From Methanobacteriota archaeon (GTDB taxonomy: Archaea > Halobacteriota > Methanomicrobia > Methanomicrobiales > Methanoculleaceae): 64,000 nucleotides of DNA. A program made the translations under genes and the position numbers. The notes under the pieces are model-generated. The model did no database searches, was not told where the DNA came from, and worked only from the letters and a program-made list of their open reading frames with translations. Shown here in pieces: positions 35,981 through 43,195 of this stretch. Location of the stretch: NCBI GenBank assembly GCA_016841955.1, contig JAENYE010000004.1:62001-126000 (forward strand), given 5' to 3'. The number at the start of each line of letters is the position of its first letter. The first letter of the stretch is position 1.

Positions 35981-36442
35981 ATGGAAGAGAAAGAATTGTC
36001 GTGCCCGTTTGGGAGGGAATTCGGCCCGGGGATGTGCGAGATGCACAGGCGATTTCACGAGCTGATTGCGGCGCCCGTGCAGTGGATGGTGCCTGTGATC
36101 CGGGGTGCAGGGATTCCGGTCGACGTCCGGGATCTCGAGGATGAGGTCGCGGTCGTCGCCGACCTCCCGGGAGTGGAGAGCGGCGATGTCGCGATACGGC
36201 TCACCGGCCCGGGGACGCTGCGGATCACCGTCCGGCGCAAAGAGCCGCCGGAGGAAGAACGGGAAGGCTACGCAATCAGGGAGAGGCTGTCCGGCGAGAT
36301 GGCCCGGGTTGTGAACCTTCCCGCAGACGTCACGGAAGAGGGTGCGACGGCTACCCTCACGAACGGCGTGCTGGCGGTGCGGCTGAAGAAGATTCCCGGG
36401 GAGCAGGGGATCGAGATCCCGATCAGTGAAGAGGGAGAGTAG
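35981..36442 (+). CDS. hsp20: Hsp20/alpha-crystallin small heat shock protein
   Basis: A 153-residue ATP-independent chaperone that binds unfolding proteins. The alpha-crystallin domain spans about residues 45-140: VDVRDLEDEVAVVADLPGVE, LRITVRRKEP, the region ERLSGEMARVVNLPADV, and NGVLAVRLKK, which holds a G-V-L motif. The C-terminal EIPI serves as the I-x-I oligomer-contact motif. The N-terminal arm has two Cys and a Met/Phe-rich stretch. GGAGGAG lies 8 bases ahead of the ATG at 35981, so this start is firm. Confidence 0.92.
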   Translation: MEEKELSCPFGREFGPGMCEMHRRFHELIAAPVQWMVPVIRGAGIPVDVRDLEDEVAVVADLPGVESGDVAIRLTGPGTLRITVRRKEPPEEEREGYAIRERLSGEMARVVNLPADVTEEGATATLTNGVLAVRLKKIPGEQGIEIPISEEGE

Positions 36443-36742
36443 GGCGGCGAACTCCGGGGGAAGAGAAGATTCGGGGGGTGACGGCCGGGCCGGGATCTTG
36501 AGGGTGGTGCTGGTCCCTCCCCGGCAACCCTCCGCGATGGTCGTGAATGCGGGGCTGGTCGGGTGGGTGCTGGAGAAGCTAATATAAGCGGGAGGGGATG
36601 ACTTCCTCTCTCCTCGACCTACCTCGAGTTCGTGAGAGGGTGTTCCAGGTTTTACCTCGACGGACGCCTTCAGTCCGGCCTCGCTGGCCGCAGGAGGGCC
36701 GGAGCCACGGCGGTCGGTTCCCAGACGATCGAGGTGGAGCGG
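36443..36742. other. Intergenic region, no defended gene
   Basis: Between hsp20 and the end of the HEPN gene. A TATA-like CTAATATAAGCG lies near 36578-36589 but no good gene follows. A frame reading LEFVRGCSRFYLDGRLQ around 36620-36670 faintly resembles the start of an integrase, too weak to call. Confidence 0.35.
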
Positions 36743-37102
36743 TTATTCCGCTTCCTCTGCCGGAGTATCGAGTTCCGCGAGAATGGCCTGCACTCCCTGC
36801 TCCAGGGCAGGGACCTCGTTCTGGAGGATGTTCCAGACGATTCTCCAGTCGACCTCAAAGTAAGCATGGATGAGTTTGTCCCGGGAACCGGCAATCAACC
36901 GCCAGGGGATCTCCGGGTGTTGTTCTTTCAGGGGCCCGGAGATGTTCTTCGTCGCCTCTCCGATGATCTCGATTGAGCGGACGACGGCACGCTGCCGTAT
37001 CGGATCTGCGAGCAGCCCGTCATATGTCAGCTCTTTGCCGATCTCGCGGAGAAATACGGTCTCATCGTGGATATGCCGGAGGTAGAGGTCGTCACGCTTC
37101 AC
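36743..37102 (-). CDS. hepT: HEPN ribonuclease toxin (HepT/DUF86 type), intact
   Basis: A 119-residue HEPN toxin. It has the family helix DDLYLRHIHDETVFLREI, VRSIEIIGEATKNIS near residue 45, and the active-site motif SRDKLIHAYF (R-x4-6-H) near 75-84 followed by the tyrosine that the cognate transferase adenylylates in this family. The start is a GTG at 37102, overlapping the antitoxin gene's end by 11 bases. HEPN toxins cleave RNA unless modified by their MNT partner; the pair is a known stability/defence module. The ORF in frame extends further upstream but inside the antitoxin gene. Confidence 0.85.
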   Translation of the reverse strand: MKRDDLYLRHIHDETVFLREIGKELTYDGLLADPIRQRAVVRSIEIIGEATKNISGPLKEQHPEIPWRLIAGSRDKLIHAYFEVDWRIVWNILQNEVPALEQGVQAILAELDTPAEEAE

Positions 37103-37412
37103 ACCAGACGACCTCCTGTTCGACATACGACCGGAGGTGTCGGCTGAGCCCCTGTTCGGTGACGAGGTCCACACGGCGGCAAAAGAGGTCCTCGAGGTAG
37201 AACGCGAGCTCCATGAAGTTCCGGAACGTCGTCTGCCCCGGTGCAAACTCGACCAGCACATCGACGTCGCTCTCCGGCCGGTCTTCGCCCCGGGCGGTCG
37301 ATCCGAAGATGCCGATCTTCTCCACGCCGAACCGCTCACGGAGCAGCGGGAGCACTCCTTCGAGCCGGGCAACGAACGCGCTCTTCTCCCCCTGGCGCAT
37401 CAGGTCTGGCAT
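37092..37412 (-). CDS. mntA: MntA-type minimal nucleotidyltransferase antitoxin
   Basis: A 106-residue nucleotidyltransferase. The core motif is GIFGSTARGEDRPESDVDVLVEF near residues 38-60 (GSx9-10DxD), followed by FMELAFYLEDLFCRRVDLV. Family members add AMP to a tyrosine of the HEPN toxin to inactivate it. The ATG at 37412 has GGGAGGAG about 13 bases upstream. Overlaps the toxin gene. This is a close structural match to the dead copy at 28438, with about 8 kb between them. Confidence 0.87.
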   Translation of the reverse strand: MPDLMRQGEKSAFVARLEGVLPLLRERFGVEKIGIFGSTARGEDRPESDVDVLVEFAPGQTTFRNFMELAFYLEDLFCRRVDLVTEQGLSRHLRSYVEQEVVWCEA

Positions 37413-37564
37413 ACGGGTTCTGCTCTCCTCCCGATCGTACCTGGGAGCGAGGAGATGATGAAGATTGCCCTGGGGGAGGCGGGGGGTGAGTAGAGCGTTC
37501 TCTCATCAACTTCATCGGCCGGGTCGTCCGGCGCACACCGGTCTGGGTCTGGTGTGGAGATCTT

Positions 37565-37942
37565 TCAATACACCCTCTTCTCCGGGATCACTCCTCGCAC
37601 CCCGCCCCGGGGGTCCGCCACGTCCCCGGCGTACCGGGGGATGACGTGGATGTGGAGGTGCATCACCGTCTGGCCGGCGGCTGCTCGTACGTTCACGCCG
37701 ATGTTGTAGCCGTCGGGACGGAACCGTTCGTCGAGGAGGGTTTTCGCCTCCCGGACGAGCGCGAGGAGTGCGGCCTGTTCTTCGTCCGTCGCGTCGAAGA
37801 GGTCGGGGACGTGGCGGTAGGGGATGACGAGGAGGTGGCCGGGGCTTGCCGGGTATTTATCGTAGCGGGCGTAGCAGAGATCGTTCTCCAGGATGACGTC
37901 TTCGGGAGATGGGTTACAGAAGGGACAGCCTACATCACCCAT
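37565..37942 (-). CDS. HIT-family nucleotide hydrolase/transferase
   Basis: A 125-residue histidine-triad protein that cleaves nucleoside-phosphate bonds (AMP-lysine, dinucleoside polyphosphates). The N-terminal CPFCNP pair probably binds zinc; the catalytic triad is MHLHIHVIPRY near residue 95. ATG 37942 has GGGGGT 8 bases ahead and lies inside the end of the HNH remnant (12-base overlap). It is probably a housekeeping gene at the edge of the accessory region. Confidence 0.92.
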   Translation of the reverse strand: MGDVGCPFCNPSPEDVILENDLCYARYDKYPASPGHLLVIPYRHVPDLFDATDEEQAALLALVREAKTLLDERFRPDGYNIGVNVRAAAGQTVMHLHIHVIPRYAGDVADPRGGVRGVIPEKRVY

Positions 37943-38262
37943 GCTTCGTACCCCCGGACGTGGATTAAGTAGGCACACTTTTCGGCGAGGTGGTCGAAGG
38001 CCCGATCCTGCCAGTCTCCCTGCGGGGTTTCCAGGCCGAGGAGCGAGACCGCGATCTCCCGCTCGAAGGGGTGGGGGGCAGGTTCTTGAGGTCGTTGTTC
38101 TTCCAGACCGAGAACGGGAGGATATGGTCGATATGCATCGCATTTGGGGAGTGAATGGGCTTCTCCGGCTCTCTCGAACCAATCGAGAAGGTGTTCGGCG
38201 AAGGCGAGGTTTCCGAGACTGGATGAGTTAGTGGAAAAAAGGGTTCCTTCAAGAACACTCAT
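37930..38262 (-). pseudogene. HNH endonuclease remnant with two compensating frameshifts
   Basis: Starts as a normal gene (ATG 38262, GAAGGG upstream) with LGNLAFAEHLLDWFERAGE, then the family sequence continues only in the next frame: MHIDHILPFSVWKNNDLKNL, the HNH-type DH...N...N core, and then returns to the first frame with REIAVSLLGLETPQGDWQDRA (then FDHLAEKCAYLI) to the stop at 37930. The shifts lie near 38165 and 38075. The N-terminal part of a full enzyme seems to be missing as well. Without correction the HNH core is not made. Confidence 0.7.
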
Positions 38263-38263
38263 G

Positions 38264-38689
38264 CTAACCCTTCAATTGGTTAAGTGCTTCTTGAGCAGCT
38301 CGTCTGACATTAGTATTTGAATCCTGTAACAACTTTGTTAATGGCTTATCTGCAGATTCATCGCCAATCTGCCCCAAGATCCTTGCTGATTGCTGCCGTA
38401 TCAGCGGGTTTCTATCCTCAAGAGCTTGGATCAGATCCTCTTTTGCAGGCCGACCGAGATGCACAAGCATATCTGCGGCAAACCTTCTCTTCAATCTTGC
38501 TTGAGAGCCGAGCTCTTTAATTAGACCCGGAATAACATCATGCCCATATTCGTTCACGAGATTTGTGAGATCAAATCTATAGTCCTGCTCAATCTTTCCC
38601 AGACTGACTTTCCGCCTTTCTCCCCATCCTCTTGAACTAAGCCGATCTGGATGTGGATGGTGGTTCTTTTTAGGAGAGGAGTGTACCAT
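38264..38689 (-). CDS. HEAT-repeat protein
   Basis: A 141-residue helical-repeat protein. Repeats are visible as VIPGLIKELGSQARLKRRFA, PAKEDLIQALEDRNPLIRQQ and KPLTKLLQDSNTNVRRAAQE, each with the buried Asp/Arg/Ala pattern. Such proteins are usually scaffolds or PBS-lyase-like adaptors; no catalytic part. The first 30 residues are basic and His/Pro-rich. Its stop is 1 base from the HNH remnant start, so they were likely one operon. The GC content is below the chromosomal average. GGAAGC 8 bases ahead of ATG 38689 is a modest ribosome site. Confidence 0.75.
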   Translation of the reverse strand: MVHSSPKKNHHPHPDRLSSRGWGERRKVSLGKIEQDYRFDLTNLVNEYGHDVIPGLIKELGSQARLKRRFAADMLVHLGRPAKEDLIQALEDRNPLIRQQSARILGQIGDESADKPLTKLLQDSNTNVRRAAQEALNQLKG

Positions 38690-38950
38690 TGCATGCGCTT
38701 CCTGCTTTTGCTTCTTCCAGGATCCCCATACAGGTCGTTGGGGCTTTCGGTCTCTTCCAGAGTGTCCCTCTAGGCATCGAGGGATAAAATAGGTTGCTAT
38801 TCGTGATCCTGGCGGCCAAGGTTACTCCGATACCTTTGGCGGATGCAATACTTGGTTATGCGAGTGACGGCGCTTGCAAATTTTGGGTGAGTGTGCCTGG
38901 ATTGCGCGGCCCCAAGGCAACGCATAGCTGTGCACCTTTGCTCCCTGTGG

Positions 38951-39862
38951 TTAGTTTGCTTCGTAACTCTGCAGGATCAGAGGTTTTGCTCTCTCCAGAT
39001 CTGTATCGGAGCGGATCAGTATTTCCAGGTCTCCAGTGCCGTAATGACCAATCTCTCTTACATCCCGGGTGAACCCTTGCTCTATCTCAACCGTATCGGG
39101 ATCGATCTTCACCCAAACGACAATCTCTTTTTTCTGAACGCCTATGGTCACACAGGCAAAGTTCTTGATCCGTTTGAACGCTACGTAGTACTTGAGCTCA
39201 TTTGTCTGGACGTCGTCCCCAAGTGCTTCGATGTAGGCTCTCAGCGCCTCAAAGCGGTCCTGAAGAACTACATCCGAACGTGCAAGATCTTCAGCGAACT
39301 TTCTATGAACTGATTTCGATCCTGTGCCGCCGTTGGATGTTGTAGCGACATTCTGAGCAGTGGTCGCATTTACAAGTTCAAATAGCAGGAGATTGTCTTC
39401 GAACTGTCGGTAGCGGATGAGTTCGACGTTGCGGTTGATCTGCTGGACGGCATGAACATCATACTTCGTAAAGTCGCCAGCGATGCACAGAAGCCGTGGA
39501 TTACTCCAGTCCAACTTCTCTTCGTAAGCTTTCCCCAGTTTTTTGAGAACCTTCAACTCGAATTCGCCTTTATGATCGAGGAGCCAGTCCAGGTAATAGA
39601 GGCCCTGATTGATGACGTTTTCATTAATGGCTCGTTTGTATTCGATGATGACCGGAAAGCCGTTCTCATCGATCCCTAGGGTATCGATGCGGCCGCCGTG
39701 CGTCTTTCCGGTGGAGTATTCGCTCTCGAGGAACGTGATCCCGAGCAGCGGTTCCAGATTCTTCTCGATGTAGACCTGAAGGGATTTCTCAAGTGCGACC
39801 GAAGACCCCTTGAGTTCACAGGCTTTCGGCCCGTCTTTGCGAAAGATACGGATGTCGCCCAT
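38951..39862 (-). CDS. PD-(D/E)XK nuclease-like protein (NucS/DUF5655 type)
   Basis: A 303-residue protein with a restriction-like fold in the N-terminal half: GGRIDTLGIDENGFPVIIEYKR carries Asp60, Glu74 and Lys76 as catalytic candidates, as in DUF91/NucS-like nucleases. The C-terminal part (LKYYVAFKRIKNFACVTI) matches the DUF5655 pattern that often follows it. A low-complexity linker (ATTSNGGTGSKS) separates the two. It follows the DUF365 gene by 4 bases on the same strand, and the pair is divergent from the helicase-Mod-Res-EVE operon, so a defence role is plausible but not proven. Confidence 0.75.
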   Translation of the reverse strand: MGDIRIFRKDGPKACELKGSSVALEKSLQVYIEKNLEPLLGITFLESEYSTGKTHGGRIDTLGIDENGFPVIIEYKRAINENVINQGLYYLDWLLDHKGEFELKVLKKLGKAYEEKLDWSNPRLLCIAGDFTKYDVHAVQQINRNVELIRYRQFEDNLLLFELVNATTAQNVATTSNGGTGSKSVHRKFAEDLARSDVVLQDRFEALRAYIEALGDDVQTNELKYYVAFKRIKNFACVTIGVQKKEIVVWVKIDPDTVEIEQGFTRDVREIGHYGTGDLEILIRSDTDLERAKPLILQSYEAN

Positions 39863-39866
39863 GGGT

Positions 39867-40295
39867 TCACGTCCTCAGATACTTTCCCCCGACCGGGACA
39901 AACCGCTCGGGTTTCTTCACCGTATTGTACTTCCGGATATCCTCAAGTTCGAGAGCCATCCACTGCTTCTTTTTCCCTCCGTCCTTTCTTACCCGCGGTC
40001 CTTTCCAGTGCTCCTGCCAGTCAAGATACTCCTTCACCTCTTCCCGCGTCAGGAATACTGTATCCCCGAAGGTCTCAAAGAATGCGAGCGGATCTTCGCC
40101 GATAATGATCCGCTTGATCGTCGCCTCCCCGACGTAGCCGGTATCCTCATGGGACTGGTAGAAGACGAGTTTCATGCCGCTCCGGAGTTCTTTGAAGACG
40201 GTGGCGGGCTTGATGAAGACGGTCTTGCCATCCTTGAAGAACCGTGGGGTGTACTTCTTCGGGACCGGGAAGGTGACGCCGGTGATCTCGCTCAT
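39867..40295 (-). CDS. DUF365 PUA-like domain protein
   Basis: A 142-residue archaeal DUF365 protein (PFFKDGKTVFIKP-like region at residues 17-30, ELRSGMKLVFYQSHEDTGYVGEA-like region near 36-58, then IIGEDPLAFFETFGD). The fold is expected to be PUA/EVE-like, that is, nucleic-acid or modified-base binding. The start at 40295 lies 147 bases from the divergent helicase gene. GAGGACGTGAACCC at its end serves as ribosome site for the nuclease gene. Two PUA/EVE-type proteins (this and the one at 49535) thus flank the restriction operon. Confidence 0.75.
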   Translation of the reverse strand: MSEITGVTFPVPKKYTPRFFKDGKTVFIKPATVFKELRSGMKLVFYQSHEDTGYVGEATIKRIIIGEDPLAFFETFGDTVFLTREEVKEYLDWQEHWKGPRVRKDGGKKKQWMALELEDIRKYNTVKKPERFVPVGGKYLRT

Positions 40296-40442
40296 GATTC
40301 AGTGTAGGAGATAGCACTATATAACGCATATTCTTTTGGAAACCAATAGCCATTGAATCACTCAGTAGAGGCATAAGAAGTCTTAGAAATGAGAATCAGC
40401 ACGAATAAATAATGTAATCGGCTATTCCTCATACGAAGTACC

Positions 40443-43178
40443 ATGTCCCTTCCCCCAGACACATTCACCGAAAAAATTCTTACCGAACCCAGACCTCTTT
40501 CTGATCGACAACGGCGTGCTGTCCTCTGCGATCGCTCCTACATCCGCATCATTGCAGGCGCAGGGGCTGGAAAGACTGAGACTCTGACCAGGCGGATTGT
40601 CTACCTCCTCCTCGTGCAACAGATAGAGCCGTCTGCCATTGTCGCCTTTACGTTCACGGAAAAAGCAGCGCAGAGTATGAAGAGCCGTGTGTACGAGCGT
40701 GTAAAGCACCTTGGCGGAGATGAGATCTGTGCACGCCTTGGGGAGATGTTCATTGGCACTATTCATGGCTACTGCTATCGTCTTCTGGAAGAGCACTTTG
40801 GGTACGGGGACTGGGGCGTGCTTGATGAGAAACAGGAGATGGCGTACCTTATGCGGGTGGGGTGGGCTCTGGGGCTCGGGCGATCCGGTTATTATGCCAC
40901 TAACTGTGAGGATTTTGTCAACTCTCTGAATGTCTACTACGGCGAGATGATCCCGGAAGCAGCACTGAGAAAAAAGAAAGACAGAGAGTTCCTTGAAAAA
41001 CTGCGTCGTTACGAGGCGTCACTGGATCAGCGTAAGCGGCTCACGTTCAACCGCATGGTGCAGCTTGCTGTGGAGAACTTGCAAAAGCGTCCAAAAGTGG
41101 CTGAATACGTAAAATACCTCATTGTTGACGAGTACCAGGACATTAACCGCGCACAGGAAGAACTCATCCGATTAATAGGACTGGGGGGGAGCATCTTCAT
41201 TGTCGGCGATCCGCGACAGACGATTTACCAGTGGCGTGGCTCCGACGAACGGTGCTTCGAAGAGTTTGCCACGCGGTATCCGGAAGCAGTTACCATTCAT
41301 ATCACTGAGAACCGCCGTTCGACCGTAGCGGTGATCGAAACGGCAAATGGGTTCTCGGACACGTTTGAGGACCAGCATTACGATCACATGGATCCGGTTC
41401 GCCATGAGCAGGGCGGGGCGTATCTGGCAGAGATGCAGAGCGATATAACTGAGGTAGACTGGATTGTGGGTCAGATCCAGGCGCTCGTTAATGAGGGGAA
41501 ATGCAATTACAGTGACATCGCGCTCCTCTTCCGGAGCGTAAGCACCTCGGCACCCCCCTTCATCGATGAGTTCAGGCGTCGTGATATACCCTTTGTCGTT
41601 GGTGGGAAAGTGGGTCTGTTCCGTCGTCCAGAGATCCTGGGCATCGGGCAGTTGTTTGCCTGGCTGTGGGAGGACGGGTTCTGGCAACAGGGCAAGTGGT
41701 CAAAGTTGCCTGCTATCCGAGGCGAGGATCTGCTCGAAGAGGCGGTGGGAAACTGGAACCAGGGTATTCCGGACCTGGCGCTGGAGGATTCCGATATACT
41801 GAACCTTCGCCGCTGGAAGGACTCGGTGCTGAACAGTACCTACGATAACTTCTCTCAGGTCTTTGGAGAACTGCTCGTTCTGCTCGGGTACCACGGGCTC
41901 GATCCTGATGATGTACGCCATGCAGTCATCATGGCGAACCTGGGCCGGTTCAATACACTCCTGACCGACTACGAAACGGCAATTATGCTTGGGGGACGGC
42001 GCAGGAACTGGGAGGCCGACCTGAAAGGGCTGTGCTGGTACCTGAACACCTATGCGTCTTCGAAGTACGAAGAGCAGACCGGTGACGACATCGGTGGCGT
42101 GGACGCTGTGCAACTGGTGACAGTCCACCAGAGCAAGGGCCTAGAATGGCCGCTGGTGTTTCTGCCCTGTATGGTCCGGCAACGGTTCCCATCGAGCATG
42201 GTGGGCAAGGGGAGAACCTGGCTCATATCCCCTGAACTCTTTAATGTGGCAAAGTACGAGGGGGATCTGGAGAGCGAACGCAAACTCATGTACGTGGCGC
42301 TGACCCGGGCGAAGGACGTGGCTGTGGTGAGTTACTTCACGTCCATGAACGGGAGACGAAAAGGGCAGAGCGATTTTGTGGGTGGCATCGAAGAGCTGCC
42401 TTACGTCGAACCTCTCTCACAGAGAGACAGATTGCCAGATCACGACTATATGGCCGGCGGCGCTGTGGACGAGCTGCGTACATTTACTGCCGGCGAGATT
42501 GTGGACTACGGGAAGTGTGGCTACTTCTACAGGCTTCGGCATCTCTGGGAATACCAGCCGGGTCTCACCGACTATCTGGGATACGGGCAGACCTTGCACT
42601 TCTGCCTCCGGGAAGCTGCAGACCTGATGAAGAACGAGGAGTTGTCTCCGATGATTGCGGTGGCAACGGCAGTGGACCGGAACTTCTACATGCCGTTCAT
42701 GACCGAGGGACGAATGGAGAAGATTAAGCACGCAGCAAGAAATCATCTAATGAGATTTGCGGAGAAGTACCGCGACGATATGCTCCGTATACGGGAAGTG
42801 GAGACGAGGATCGAATTCCCGGTGCAGAACGCCATTGTGGTCGGGAAGGTGGATGTCATCCTACATGATGGGGATGCTGTGGAGGTGCGCGACTACAAGA
42901 CCTCCGACACGGCGACAACACCCGAGGACTCGGCACTCCAGGTGCAGCTTTACACCCGGGGGCTCTGCGTGGTCGGCGAAACCGTCTCCCGGGGTTCGGT
43001 GGCATTCCTCGAGGAGGCTGCTGTGGACGCTGTGGATGTGACCGAGCCGGCGGTGGCAGAGACGGTGGCACGGGTGGAGGAGCATATTGGGCGGATTCTC
43101 TCGGGCGACTTCACGGCATGTCCGGGGGAAGTCTGTGAGCGGTGCGACTATCGGGGCATTTGCAAGTGGCGAGCGTGA
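40443..43178 (+). CDS. UvrD/PcrA-like helicase with C-terminal Fe-S PD-(D/E)XK nuclease
   Basis: A 911-residue SF1A helicase-nuclease. Helicase motifs: AGAGAGKTETLTRRIVYLL near residue 35, VAFTFTEKAAQSM, YLIVDEYQDINRAQ near 225, IVGDPRQTIYQWRGSD, HITENRRST, VHQSKGLEWPLVFLP near 560, MYVALTRAKD. The C-terminal Cas4/AddB-like nuclease has VGKVDVILHDG then RDYKTSD near 817, and cluster Cys at 692 (YGKCGYFYRL), 898, 901 and 907 (CERCDYRGIC). It opens a four-gene operon with Mod, Res and EVE. A TATA-like AATAAATAATG lies near 40404-40414. Lower GC than the addAB pair, so not a recent duplicate of it. Confidence 0.9.
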   Translation: MSLPPDTFTEKILTEPRPLSDRQRRAVLCDRSYIRIIAGAGAGKTETLTRRIVYLLLVQQIEPSAIVAFTFTEKAAQSMKSRVYERVKHLGGDEICARLGEMFIGTIHGYCYRLLEEHFGYGDWGVLDEKQEMAYLMRVGWALGLGRSGYYATNCEDFVNSLNVYYGEMIPEAALRKKKDREFLEKLRRYEASLDQRKRLTFNRMVQLAVENLQKRPKVAEYVKYLIVDEYQDINRAQEELIRLIGLGGSIFIVGDPRQTIYQWRGSDERCFEEFATRYPEAVTIHITENRRSTVAVIETANGFSDTFEDQHYDHMDPVRHEQGGAYLAEMQSDITEVDWIVGQIQALVNEGKCNYSDIALLFRSVSTSAPPFIDEFRRRDIPFVVGGKVGLFRRPEILGIGQLFAWLWEDGFWQQGKWSKLPAIRGEDLLEEAVGNWNQGIPDLALEDSDILNLRRWKDSVLNSTYDNFSQVFGELLVLLGYHGLDPDDVRHAVIMANLGRFNTLLTDYETAIMLGGRRRNWEADLKGLCWYLNTYASSKYEEQTGDDIGGVDAVQLVTVHQSKGLEWPLVFLPCMVRQRFPSSMVGKGRTWLISPELFNVAKYEGDLESERKLMYVALTRAKDVAVVSYFTSMNGRRKGQSDFVGGIEELPYVEPLSQRDRLPDHDYMAGGAVDELRTFTAGEIVDYGKCGYFYRLRHLWEYQPGLTDYLGYGQTLHFCLREAADLMKNEELSPMIAVATAVDRNFYMPFMTEGRMEKIKHAARNHLMRFAEKYRDDMLRIREVETRIEFPVQNAIVVGKVDVILHDGDAVEVRDYKTSDTATTPEDSALQVQLYTRGLCVVGETVSRGSVAFLEEAAVDAVDVTEPAVAETVARVEEHIGRILSGDFTACPGEVCERCDYRGICKWRA

Positions 43179-43195
43179 TTGATGTGGATCAGAAG

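Noticed and set aside
36598-36873. Plus-strand ORFs with an integrase-like start (LEFVRGCSRFYL)
   Set aside because: Too short and weak, and the frames continue antisense through the HEPN gene.
38690-38950. Possible gene between the HEAT protein and the DUF5655-type nuclease
   Set aside because: Short ORFs only, no family-like residues or ribosome site; I see nothing definite in this gap.
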